The notes: a model not told the origin generated them from the letters alone. DNA of 20,327 nucleotides from Clostridiales bacterium (GCA_021204765.1 JAJPYU010000272.1:1-20327), one strand, 5' to 3'; positions 7,701-15,352 are shown, numbered from the stretch's first letter. Made by a program: numbers and translations.

Positions 7701-9996
7701 TGTCACCATGCCGGTCGACATCGATACTGAGGGCCTTGCCGGAGACACACTTGTAGTTTTCGAGTACGTATACTATGACAATGACGGCGATGAAGAGCTC
7801 GTAGGCAGCCATGAGGACCCTGACGATGAGAGCCAGCAGATCCATATCCCCGAGATCGGGACCCACGCTGCGGATTCCGATACAGGGATAAACGCATCCA
7901 TGGCCGACGAGGACATCACTGTGGTTGACAGGGTGACATACAGCAACCTCATCCCCGGAAAAGAGTATACGATCACCGGTACACTGTACCTGAAGGATAG
8001 CGGTATGGATACTGAAGATGCTGTTGACAGCGAAGAGCCCGATGATGAGGATCCTGACGGTGGGAACATTGACGATGAATATATCTATGACGAGGATGTC
8101 GGCGATAACCTCAATGATGCTGATGAAACCGGTTTTGTGAAGGCCCTTGATGATAATGGGAATGAGATCACGGAATCCACCACTTTTACCCCTGAAGACT
8201 CCGATGGGTACGTTGACATTACGTTCACCTTCTCCGGCGTGAACCTTGCAGGAAAAGCGGTAGTGGCATTTGAGGACCTGACCATGAACGGTTATAACTA
8301 TGCGGTGCATGCGGACATTGAAGACGAGGACCAGACTGACTATATTCCTGAAATAGGAACGACGGCCGTGGGATCCGATACTCTGGATCACATCACCAAG
8401 GGCACTGAGGAGGCGATCATCATCGATACCGTGGCATACGAGAGCCTGCCCATAGGTGAGGACTTCATCATGGAAGGGACACTCATGTATGCCGACGGGA
8501 CGCCTGTTTTTGATGCCGATGGAAACCCGGTGACGGCAGAGACGCTTTTCACCACTGAAGCCACTGACGGCACAGTCGAGGTGATATTCACCTTTGACGC
8601 ATCCGGCATGCAGGGCGAGACCGTTGTAGCATATGAGGATCTGCTTACAGTGGACGGAGCCATTGCTGCGGTACACGAAGACCTGACTGACGAGGATCAG
8701 TGCGTGAAGATCCCTGTCATCCACACTACCGCTTCCGACATGACTGTTGTGGGCGAAGACGGTGAGGAAGTTGACATCAAGGTAGCCAACCCTGATGATG
8801 GAACCGTTACCGTAAAGGATGTCGTGGATTATCACAACCTCATCCCGGGCTATGAATACACCATCAGCGGAGTCATTATGGACAAGGAGACCGGAGAGCC
8901 CCTTGTTGACGCTGACGGCAATGCGGTGACCGCAAGTGCGACCTTTACGGCTGAGACCGAAGATGGCTCGGAGGCTCTGTACTTCACGGTGGACGGTCTT
9001 GACAGTGCCGCCCTGGTAGCTTTTGAGAGCCTTACCCTTAACGGGGCAGAGATCGCTGAGCACAGGGATATCGAGGATCTTGACCAGACGGCTTACATCC
9101 CTGAGATCGGTACTACCCTGATCGACTCCATGACGGAGAATCACATCTCCTATGCGCTGGGCGAGCAGACACTCGTTGATACGGTCGAGTACCATGATCT
9201 CTACACCGGCTACGAGTACACCCTTAAAGGAGCCCTCATGGACAGGGAGACCGGTGAGATCCTTACCGTAGGCGGTGAGGAAGTGGCCGCCGAGGCGACG
9301 TTCACCCCTGATGAGAGCGACGGATCCATTGAGCTGGAGTTCACTTTTGACGCGACGGGCCTTGAGGGTCACGATGTCGTGGCATACGAGTTCCTGTACC
9401 TCGGGGATTATCTTGCTGCCTCCCATACGGACATCACCGATGAGAGTCAGACAGTGCACTTCCCCGGTATCAAGACCTACGCCGTCGCAGAGGACACCGG
9501 AACACAGACGGCGTCCCCTCTTGCAAGTGTAAGGCTTACCGATACCGTCTACTACAGCAATCTGATCCCGGGTTATGAGTACACTGTGATTGGTACCGCA
9601 TACATTCTTCCTGAGGATGCGGACACCGTGGACCCCGAGACAGACGAGCCGCTCCTGATTGGCGGCGAAGCAGTGACATCCACAGTGACGTTCACGGCAG
9701 ACGAGGCCGACGGAGTGGTCGAAGTGCCTTTCGAGATCGATGCCACTGACCTTGCCGGCCAGACAATAGTTTTCTTTGAGGACATCATCCTGGACGGCAA
9801 CACGGTCGTCAGGGAACACATCAATGACCCGACTGAGGAGATCGAGTTCGATGACGTCTCCATAGAGGGCACTGCCTCCGGGACTAAGACAGGCGACACG
9901 AACCTGCCGCTTGCCGCAGGTACGATCACAGTGATAGCCTTTGCGGTTGTGATCGCAGCGGCACTCATGATGCGAAGACGCAGGAATACGGTCTGA
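4747..9996 (+). CDS. Thioester-domain, VaFE-repeat, wall-anchored surface adhesin
   Basis: Predicted cell-wall-attached fibre-like adhesin of 1749 residues. ATG 4747 is chosen because GGAGGAGG lies just upstream and a signal peptide begins there (basic 8-14, hydrophobic core, AFA cleavage after residue 41). A thioester-type domain follows (about 99-270) with candidate bond-forming C139 (YAFCMQ) and Q200 (TQYYAVTH), a fold known to bind host or mucosal targets covalently. Next come three Cna-B/SpaA-like domains (about 274-384, 383-530, 535-655) with Lys starts (LKK, TKID, TKKD) and Glu ends (KEIS, VEETLS, VTELS) suited to isopeptide bonds. Eight VaFE/T-Q ester repeats occupy about 664-1703. 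The end has SGTKTGD (from 1711), a TM segment (about 1720-1741) and RRRR (1743-1746), a variant sorting signal. No sortase is nearby. It has its own promoter and terminators. The ligand cannot be named. Confidence 0.93.
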   Translation: MNKTADTIRKKLKKPLSVILCAAMALTMAGSSGAELITAFASDASEISSQETDTGSSGFNMDIVNNGSKVEDEENPFMNSGYSLASYSLATASSRYPDSISVTLTAKNNIYYEDGTYHTHYFTYTTNDAEESDYGYAFCMQPKKTHIEGTWTADYYPNDYMRAVLYYGYNGPGYNDSGDPLGLINILSSDYDIVYDSSTQYYAVTHIAASYVYGSSDWNKGVDDDLQTAVKGIVSKWKANTDNIPDSFQVYKIKPEDSDKQDVVLAYYLPTGYVTLKKAASSETVSITAGNCNYSLAGAVYGVYTNSSCTIAATDVYGNTVTLTTDEEGGTGTVEMDIGTYYVKEISASPGYALDTTAYTADVKSGKTATVKSTETATYDPLTISLTKIDRDTGESGAQGSASLAGAQFTVKYYAVDPGDHTSAKSVSALNATRTWVIETDEDAFAMLDDDHLVSGSDDLYYCNGREILPIGVFTVEETLSPEGYTTDSMYYVNSDTGDKTDGAVWFGTVTQDGDLAQLSGGNEYEVSDSIKRGDFSFTKKDTYGNLLSGVPFEITSKSTNESHIVYTNENGYYSTGSDHVAHSYNTNGGSCIVDGNRIITDGVWFGTAKVDDSLGALPYDTYTVTELSCDANADLNLVSFDVTISMDSYTVDLGTVVDGDMPALSTNAKDEDSGTKYMFADTAVAILDTLSYSDMTKGRFYEVVTKLWDATDSAFLKDAAGNEITETTNFIASTRNGTLDIEVTFDASALAGHDVVVFEYIYDKDGELVTFHEDAADTNQTVHFPGVGTRAVDAETGIDVSNADGEVTIVDTVDYSNVKTGWKYTISGTLYYEDTGEPMTDADGREITGSAAFTADGTSGSVEVKFGPFDGSLLAGKSVVAGETLEHSSRTYAVHYDMTDEEQTVHFPEIGTKACNAGTGEQMAPADNEVTINDDIAYSNMDAGCSYTVKAMVYDLTTSSFISGSDGNPLTWTMDFTPEDSDGTVTMPVDIDTEGLAGDTLVVFEYVYYDNDGDEELVGSHEDPDDESQQIHIPEIGTHAADSDTGINASMADEDITVVDRVTYSNLIPGKEYTITGTLYLKDSGMDTEDAVDSEEPDDEDPDGGNIDDEYIYDEDVGDNLNDADETGFVKALDDNGNEITESTTFTPEDSDGYVDITFTFSGVNLAGKAVVAFEDLTMNGYNYAVHADIEDEDQTDYIPEIGTTAVGSDTLDHITKGTEEAIIIDTVAYESLPIGEDFIMEGTLMYADGTPVFDADGNPVTAETLFTTEATDGTVEVIFTFDASGMQGETVVAYEDLLTVDGAIAAVHEDLTDEDQCVKIPVIHTTASDMTVVGEDGEEVDIKVANPDDGTVTVKDVVDYHNLIPGYEYTISGVIMDKETGEPLVDADGNAVTASATFTAETEDGSEALYFTVDGLDSAALVAFESLTLNGAEIAEHRDIEDLDQTAYIPEIGTTLIDSMTENHISYALGEQTLVDTVEYHDLYTGYEYTLKGALMDRETGEILTVGGEEVAAEATFTPDESDGSIELEFTFDATGLEGHDVVAYEFLYLGDYLAASHTDITDESQTVHFPGIKTYAVAEDTGTQTASPLASVRLTDTVYYSNLIPGYEYTVIGTAYILPEDADTVDPETDEPLLIGGEAVTSTVTFTADEADGVVEVPFEIDATDLAGQTIVFFEDIILDGNTVVREHINDPTEEIEFDDVSIEGTASGTKTGDTNLPLAAGTITVIAFAVVIAAALMMRRRRNTV
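6736..9855 (+). repeat. Eight tandem VaFE (T-Q ester) repeats within the adhesin
   Basis: Repeat boundaries by residue: 664-789, 790-912, 913-1038, 1039-1204, 1205-1326, 1327-1455, 1456-1576, 1577-1703. Each begins near a Thr after IGT/VGT/IHT, has (I/V)xDTVxYxNL, G(T/A)L(Y/M), FTxExxDG, the VVAFE-type strand (variants VVFEY, VVAGE, VVAYE, LVAFE, IVFFE), and ends DExQTVHIPEIG. Candidate ester-forming Gln: Q781, Q904, Q1030, Q1196, Q1318, Q1447, Q1568. The eighth reads DPTEEIEF and has no Gln there. Repeats differ strongly in sequence, so the array is old rather than a recent duplication. Repeat 4 carries a roughly 44-residue acidic insert. Confidence 0.85.
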
Positions 9997-10190
9997 GGCG
10001 TCCTTGAAACAAAGCACAGATGGGTACTTGTTATTCTATTAGCCTGTTCCCGGGATTTTGCTTGGGATGAGTGCTCCCGGAAAGCACCACATTATGAATT
10101 TTTAATATTTCAAACACAATTTCAACACATTATCATTTTATACTTCTAAACATACTAGCCGTGAGGCTAATATGATTTTTCATAACTCAA

Positions 10191-10219
10191 GCTTCCCGGA
10201 TCCCCCAAATCCGGGAAGC
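10191..10219 (+). terminator. Strong 11-bp hairpin downstream of the adhesin
   Basis: GCTTCCCGGAT (10191-10201) pairs perfectly with ATCCGGGAAGC (10209-10219) across loop CCCCCAA. No T-run follows on either strand, so alone it is more a stability or pausing hairpin. It lies 18 bp before a true terminator, and the two together insulate the adhesin from convergent uvrA. Confidence 0.6.
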
Positions 10220-10236
10220 ACTCCCCGAAAGTTCGT

Positions 10237-10261
10237 GCCCTGCTATATGCGGGGCCTTTTT
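10237..10261 (+). terminator. Rho-independent terminator of the adhesin gene
   Basis: GCCCTGC (10237-10243), loop TATAT and GCGGGGC (10249-10255) followed by CTTTTT. It works in the plus direction. It abuts the uvrA stop codon on the minus strand, where no T-run follows, so the terminator for uvrA is less clear. Confidence 0.8.
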
Positions 10262-13085
10262 ATAAGTACTTCTTCACAAACTGACCTGTATAGGATATGG
10301 GATTCTCTGCGACCTGCTCCGGCGTCCCCTGGGCTATGACGGTGCCGCCGCCGTCGCCGCCTTCGGGGCCGAGATCGATGATGTAATCCGCGGTCTTTAT
10401 GACATCCATATTGTGTTCGATGACCACCACGGTGTTTCCTCCCTCGGCCAGGCGGTGGAGGATCTCGATGAGCTTGTGGACATCGGCGAAATGAAGACCC
10501 GTTGTGGGCTCATCCAGGATGTAGATGGTCCGCCCGGTGCTGCGGCGGCTAAGCTCCGTGGCCAGCTTTATGCGCTGAGCCTCTCCGCCGGAGAGGGTGG
10601 TGGAAGGCTGTCCCAGCTTGATATATCCCAGGCCCACGTCGTAGAGGGTCTGTATCTTTCTCGTGATGGAGGGCACGTTGGAGAAAAAGCCCACAGCCTC
10701 CTCCACTGTCATATCCAGCACGTCATATATGCTCTTGCCCTTGTACTTTACTTCCAGGGTCTCCCGGTTGTAGCGCTTGCCCTTGCATACTTCGCAGGGC
10801 ACATAGACATCCGGCAGGAAATGCATCTCTATCTTGATGATGCCGTCTCCGGAGCAGGCCTCGCAGCGTCCGCCTTTTACATTAAAAGAGAAGCGGCCCT
10901 TCTTATAGCCGCGGGCTTTGGCATCCGCCGTGGCCGCAAAAAGATCCCTTATGAGGTCAAAGACTCCGGTATAGGTGGCAGGATTCGAACGGGGCGTCCG
11001 TCCTATGGGAGACTGGTCAATGCAGATGACTTTATCCAGCTGCTCCAACCCATCTATGCCTTTAAACTTACCCGGAATACAGCGGGCATGGTTTAATTTT
11101 CTCGCCAGATTCTTGTACAGCACCTCGTTTACCAGGGAACTCTTCCCGGAGCCGGAAACGCCGGTTACCGCCGTCATCACTCCCAGAGGAAATTTTACAT
11201 TGATATTTTGCAGGTTGTTCTCAGCAGCACCCTGTACAGTCAGCCAGCCGCTGGGTTTTCTGCGCTCATTCGGCACAGGAATGACCTTTCTGCCGCTTAA
11301 GTAATCCCCGGTGATGGAAGCCTCGCAGGCCATGATCTCCTCAGCCGTGCCGGTGGCTACCACCTCGCCGCCGTGCTCCCCGGCACCGGGACCGATATCT
11401 ACTATGAAGTCAGCCTCCCGCATGGTGTCTTCATCGTGTTCCACCACGATCAGTGTATTTCCCAGCTCCTGCAAGTTTCTCAGGGCGGAGAGCAGCATAT
11501 GATTGTCCCGCTGGTGCAGGCCTATGCTGGGTTCATCTAAAATATAAGTCACTCCCACCAGGCCGGATCCTATCTGGGTAGCCAGTCTGATGCGCTGTGC
11601 TTCACCGCCGGAAAGGCTGCCGGTAGCCCTGGTCAATGTCAGGTAATCCAGCCCCACTTCCTTTAAAAAGCCGACTCTGGCCCGGATTTCCTTTAATACC
11701 TGCGCGCCAATCAGCTGCTGCTGAGCCGTCAGGTGGAGATCCTGCAGGAAGTCATATAATTTATTCACGGACATATCCGTGACCTCGAAGATATTCTTAT
11801 CCGCCACAGTCACCGCAAGGGAACTGGGCTTTAATCGCTTTCCTCCGCAGGCCTTACAGGGAGTGATGCGCATGTAATTGGCCTCGTACTCTGCCCGTGT
11901 ACTCTCGGTGACTTCCCGGTAGCGACGCTCTACATTTTTGATAAGTCCCTCAAATGCAATGTCATAGACGCCCACGCCCCGCTGACCCTTGTAGTGGACT
12001 TTTACCTCATGGCCGCCGGTGCCGTAAATTAAAATGTCATGGATATCCTGGGGATAGTCCTCAAAGGGAGTGTCCAGGTCAAAGCCGTATTCTTCGGCCA
12101 GGGCCGTCAGTGTGGCATGGGTGAAGCTGCCTTTCTGGTTGGCGGACTGCCAGCCAAGTACCTGGATGGCACCTTTCATTATGGAAAGGCTCTTATCAGG
12201 GATCATAAGATCCTCGTCAAACTCCATCCTAAATCCCAGACCCGCACATTCAGGGCAGGCACCAAAAGGATTATTAAAAGAAAAGCTCCGGGGCTCTATC
12301 TCATCCACGCTGATACCGCAGTCGGGACAGGCAAAATTTTCGGAAAATTCCATGGGCTCTCCGCCGATAACGTCCACAGTCATAAGGCCATCGGCCAGCT
12401 TTAAGACATTTTCAATGGAATCCACCAGCCTGCGGCGGCCCATGCCGGGCTTTATCACCAGGCGGTCAACTATGATATCTATATTGTGCTTGATATTTTT
12501 ATCCAGCTTTATCTCCTCAGAGAGGTCGTAGACGCTGCCGTCCACATTTACACGGACATAGCCGCTGCGGCGGGCCTGCTCCAAAAGCTTCTGGTGCATG
12601 CCTTTCCGGCCGCGTACTACAGGAGCCAGCAGCTGAATGCGGGTCCCCTCAGGAAGGGTGATGATCTGGTCCGCCATCTGGTCCACGCTCTGGCGGCGGA
12701 TCTCCCTGCCGCATTTAGGACAGTGGGGGACTCCGATACGAGCATAGAGAAGACGGAAATAATCATAGATCTCCGTCACTGTGCCCACGGTGGATCTGGG
12801 ATTCCTGTTAGTTGATTTCTGGTCTATGGAAATGGCGGGGGAAAGCCCCTCGATCTTCTCCACGTTAGGCTTTTCCATCTGGCCCAAAAACTGGCGGGCG
12901 TAAGAGGACAGGGACTCCATATATCGGCGCTGACCCTCAGCGTAGATAGTGTCAAAAGCCAGGGAGGACTTACCCGAGCCGGAGAGCCCGGTGAGGACGA
13001 TAAACTTGTCCCGTGGGAGATCGAGATCTATATTTTTTAAATTGTGCTCCGCGGCACCGCGGATGTGAATGTATTTGTCAGTCAT
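10260..13085 (-). CDS. uvrA: UvrABC excinuclease subunit A
   Basis: Damage-recognition ATPase of nucleotide excision repair; the UvrA dimer delivers UvrB to lesions. It has 941 residues, the usual length. The first ATP site has GLSGSGKSS (K39) and signature LSGGEAQRIRLATQ (from 491). The second has GVSGSGKSS (K648) and LSGGEAQRIKLATE (from 831), with LDEPSIGLHQRD and LDEPTTGLHFAD Walker B/D-loop regions. Zinc modules CPKC, CPDC...CPEC, CKAC and CEAC...CEVC are all present. ATG 13085 follows AAGGA at 7 nt. It lies downstream of uvrB on the same strand, 186 bp apart, with its own likely promoter in the gap, so it may be transcribed both alone and with uvrB. Confidence 0.98.
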   Translation of the reverse strand: MTDKYIHIRGAAEHNLKNIDLDLPRDKFIVLTGLSGSGKSSLAFDTIYAEGQRRYMESLSSYARQFLGQMEKPNVEKIEGLSPAISIDQKSTNRNPRSTVGTVTEIYDYFRLLYARIGVPHCPKCGREIRRQSVDQMADQIITLPEGTRIQLLAPVVRGRKGMHQKLLEQARRSGYVRVNVDGSVYDLSEEIKLDKNIKHNIDIIVDRLVIKPGMGRRRLVDSIENVLKLADGLMTVDVIGGEPMEFSENFACPDCGISVDEIEPRSFSFNNPFGACPECAGLGFRMEFDEDLMIPDKSLSIMKGAIQVLGWQSANQKGSFTHATLTALAEEYGFDLDTPFEDYPQDIHDILIYGTGGHEVKVHYKGQRGVGVYDIAFEGLIKNVERRYREVTESTRAEYEANYMRITPCKACGGKRLKPSSLAVTVADKNIFEVTDMSVNKLYDFLQDLHLTAQQQLIGAQVLKEIRARVGFLKEVGLDYLTLTRATGSLSGGEAQRIRLATQIGSGLVGVTYILDEPSIGLHQRDNHMLLSALRNLQELGNTLIVVEHDEDTMREADFIVDIGPGAGEHGGEVVATGTAEEIMACEASITGDYLSGRKVIPVPNERRKPSGWLTVQGAAENNLQNINVKFPLGVMTAVTGVSGSGKSSLVNEVLYKNLARKLNHARCIPGKFKGIDGLEQLDKVICIDQSPIGRTPRSNPATYTGVFDLIRDLFAATADAKARGYKKGRFSFNVKGGRCEACSGDGIIKIEMHFLPDVYVPCEVCKGKRYNRETLEVKYKGKSIYDVLDMTVEEAVGFFSNVPSITRKIQTLYDVGLGYIKLGQPSTTLSGGEAQRIKLATELSRRSTGRTIYILDEPTTGLHFADVHKLIEILHRLAEGGNTVVVIEHNMDVIKTADYIIDLGPEGGDGGGTVIAQGTPEQVAENPISYTGQFVKKYL

Positions 13086-13191
13086 GCCTGCGTCCTTATA
13101 TTTTTACAGTATTTATGGAGGTTCAAAGAATTATCCGTGGATTTTTCTTTGAGCCTCCTGCCAAGGGTGTCAATGGTATATTTCAAAATCC

Positions 13192-13220
13192 TCACAGTTG
13201 TTTTTGCATAACAACTGTGA
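13192..13220 (-). promoter_or_regulatory. 11-bp perfect dyad at the 5' end of the uvrA transcript
   Basis: TCACAGTTGTT (13192-13202) and AACAACTGTGA (13210-13220) are exact reverse complements around a 7-nt loop. It begins about 14 nt downstream of the predicted uvrA start site, so it would be a 5' hairpin of that mRNA. In the minus direction GGATTTTG follows, which could also make it a weak terminator of uvrB read-through. It is not the canonical Firmicute LexA box. Confidence 0.55.
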
Positions 13221-13240
13221 TGTAACATCTCACTATTACA

Positions 13241-13268
13241 ATGATATTCAATATTCTTTTATTGTCAA
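13241..13268 (-). promoter_or_regulatory. uvrA promoter
   Basis: Reading the minus strand: TTGACA (13268-13263), 16 bp, TATCAT (13246-13241). The -35 is perfect and begins three bases after the uvrB stop codon. Predicted start is near 13234, giving uvrA a leader of about 150 nt. Confidence 0.6.
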
Positions 13269-13271
13269 GGA

Positions 13272-15272
13272 CTATGTGTCCAGATCTCTCAAGACTCCCT
13301 TGAGCTCTATCATCTTGTCCCGCAGCTCCGCTGCTGCCTCGAAGTTCAGCTCAGCAGCGGCTTTCTCCATCTTTTTCGTGACATCCTTTATAAGCTTCTC
13401 CAGATCCTTTCGGCTCATGGACTCTGGATCCACGGAGAATTCCAGCTCCTCTTTCGCCACCTTCTTAGATATGGAGATCAGATCCCGGACGGACTTCTGT
13501 ATGGTCTGGGGCGTGATGCCGTGTTCTTCATTGTAGGCCTGCTGCAGGGTCCGGCGGCGCTCGGTCTCATCGATTGCGACTCTCATGGATTCTGTTATGG
13601 TGTCGGCGTACATGATGACATGGCCGTCGCTGTTTCTGGCGGCCCGGCCTATGGTCTGTATCAGGGAGGTCTCAGAGCGGAGAAAGCCTTCCTTATCCGC
13701 ATCCAGTATGGCCACAAGGGTGATCTCCGGGATATCCAGCCCCTCACGGAGGAGGTTTATGCCAACCAGGACGTCGAAAACATCCAGGCGCAGGTCACGG
13801 ATGATCTCAGCCCGCTCCAGAGTGTCAATGTCAGAGTGGAGGTACTTGACGCGGATACCCACGTCTCTCATGTAGTCAGTCAGATCCTCTGCCATTCGTT
13901 TGGTCAGGGTAGTAATAAGGACTTTGTGGTGGCCCGCGGCCTCCTTATTTACCTCGGAGATCAGATCATCTATCTGGCCCTCCACCGGCCTGACATCCAC
14001 TCTCGGATCAAGAAGCCCGGTAGGCCTGATGATCTGCTCAGTCCGCAGCAGCTCGTGCTCCTGCTCGTAGACATTTGGCGTGGCGGAGACAAAGAGCATC
14101 TGGTCTATATGGCTCTCGAACTCCTCAAAATCCAGCGGCCTGTTATCCAGCGCTGAGGGTAGTCTGAAACCGTAGTCCACCAGGGTCTGCTTACGGGAGC
14201 GGTCTCCGGCGTACATTCCCCGCACCTGTGGAATGGTTATGTGGGATTCATCCACTATTATCAGAAATTCATCAGGGAAATAATCCAGAAGCGTGTAGGG
14301 CGGTACCCCCGGCGCCAGGCCCGCCAGATGCCTGGAGTAGTTCTCTATACCGCTGCAGAATCCGGTCTCCCGCAGCATTTCCACATCGAAGTTTGTTCGT
14401 TCGGCTATGCGCTGGGCCTCTATAAGCTTATCCTCACCCTTAAAGTAGCGGACACGCTCCTCCATCTCCTTTTCTATCTCCACTGCCGCCCGCTTTATCT
14501 GTTCCTGCGGCACCACATAATGGGAAGCCGGGAAAATGGCGCAGTGCTCCAGCCGGGCCTTAATCTCCCCGGTGACTATATCTATCTCCGTAATCCTGTC
14601 GATCTCATCCCCGAAAAACTCCACCCTGACTGCAGTCTCTCCATAATCCGCCGGGAAAATTTCCAAAGTGTCTCCTCTGACTCTGAATGTGCCCCGGTGG
14701 AAATCCATATCATTCCTGTCATACTGCATATCAATGAGTCCGCGGATCACCTCGTCTCTGTCCTTTATCATGCCGGGACGCAGGGAAACTATCATGTTCT
14801 GGTAATCATCAGGACTGCCGATACCGTAGATGCAGGACACGGAGGAGACGATGATCACATCATTTCGCTCGGAAAGGGCCGCCGTGGCAGAGAGCCGCAG
14901 CTTATCTATCTCGTCATTTATAGCGGAATCCTTTGCAATGTAGGTGTCTGTAGAAGGAACGTAAGCTTCAGGTTGGTAATAGTCATAATAGGACACAAAA
15001 TATTCTACCGCGTTTTCAGGGAAGAACTCCTTGAATTCTCCGTACAGCTGTGCAGCGAGGGTTTTATTGTGCGATATCACCAAAGTCGGCTTTTGGAGCT
15101 GCTCTATTACATTGGCCATGGTGAAGGTCTTGCCGGATCCCGTAACACCCTGTAAAGTCTGGAATTGGTTGCCTTCCTTAAAGCCTTTCACCAGGGCTTC
15201 TATGGCCTGCGGCTGGTCACCGGTGGGATTGTATTTACTGTGTAATATAAAAGGTTTTTGTACATTCTGCAC
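13272..15272 (-). CDS. uvrB: UvrABC excinuclease subunit B
   Basis: DNA-damage-verifying helicase-like subunit that loads UvrC. I start it at GTG 15272, after GGAGGTG (15285-15279) at 6 nt. This gives 666 residues, the usual size, and puts Walker A GVTGSGKTF at K48, close to K45 of the E. coli protein. The frame continues upstream to an ATG at 15344, but those residues are unlike UvrB and run through a long palindrome. Other features: the YYDYYQPEAYVP beta-hairpin region that clamps DNA, DES in the Walker B region, SLIQTIGRAARN (helicase motif VI), and a C-terminal UVR domain with EKLIKDVTKKMEKAAAELNF that binds UvrC. It is first of the uvrB-uvrA pair. Confidence 0.98.
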   Translation of the reverse strand: MQNVQKPFILHSKYNPTGDQPQAIEALVKGFKEGNQFQTLQGVTGSGKTFTMANVIEQLQKPTLVISHNKTLAAQLYGEFKEFFPENAVEYFVSYYDYYQPEAYVPSTDTYIAKDSAINDEIDKLRLSATAALSERNDVIIVSSVSCIYGIGSPDDYQNMIVSLRPGMIKDRDEVIRGLIDMQYDRNDMDFHRGTFRVRGDTLEIFPADYGETAVRVEFFGDEIDRITEIDIVTGEIKARLEHCAIFPASHYVVPQEQIKRAAVEIEKEMEERVRYFKGEDKLIEAQRIAERTNFDVEMLRETGFCSGIENYSRHLAGLAPGVPPYTLLDYFPDEFLIIVDESHITIPQVRGMYAGDRSRKQTLVDYGFRLPSALDNRPLDFEEFESHIDQMLFVSATPNVYEQEHELLRTEQIIRPTGLLDPRVDVRPVEGQIDDLISEVNKEAAGHHKVLITTLTKRMAEDLTDYMRDVGIRVKYLHSDIDTLERAEIIRDLRLDVFDVLVGINLLREGLDIPEITLVAILDADKEGFLRSETSLIQTIGRAARNSDGHVIMYADTITESMRVAIDETERRRTLQQAYNEEHGITPQTIQKSVRDLISISKKVAKEELEFSVDPESMSRKDLEKLIKDVTKKMEKAAAELNFEAAAELRDKMIELKGVLRDLDT

Positions 15273-15316
15273 AAATAACACCTCCGATTTCCATAACAAA
15301 AAAGTTCGAAACCCCA

Positions 15317-15352
15317 CGTGAATTTTGGTACTTAAATGTACCAAAATTCACG
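15317..15352. promoter_or_regulatory. 36-bp near-perfect palindrome at the uvrB transcript 5' end
   Basis: CGTGAATTTTGGTAC (15317-15331) and GTACCAAAATTCACG (15338-15352) are perfect 15-bp reverse complements around TTAAAT. It starts about 10 nt downstream of the predicted uvrB start site and ends 45 nt before the GTG. It could be an operator overlapping the initial transcribed region or a protective 5' mRNA hairpin. No T-run follows on the plus strand. On the minus strand a T-run occurs only about 14 nt later, too distant for a standard terminator. Confidence 0.65.

Noticed and set aside
7690..10017. A 775-codon open frame antisense to the adhesin repeats
   Set aside because: It lies wholly opposite a gene with clear domains, has no recognisable protein features or ribosome binding site, and is kept open by the codon bias and repeat nature of the sense gene.
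10413..11096. 227-codon plus-strand frame opposite uvrA
   Set aside because: A shadow of the GC-rich uvrA coding strand with no start signal and no recognisable motifs.
14241..15155. 304-codon plus-strand frame opposite uvrB
   Set aside because: Antisense shadow of a well-supported gene; no ribosome binding site or domain.
15286..15316. LexA/SOS box before uvrB
   Set aside because: GTTCGAAC and CGAAC are present near 15303-15311, but the half-site spacing does not match GAACNNNNGTTC.
15273..15344. Upstream ATG extending UvrB by 24 residues
   Set aside because: The extension crosses the palindrome and the GGAGGTG site, does not look like UvrB, and GTG 15272 gives the normal length and Walker A position.
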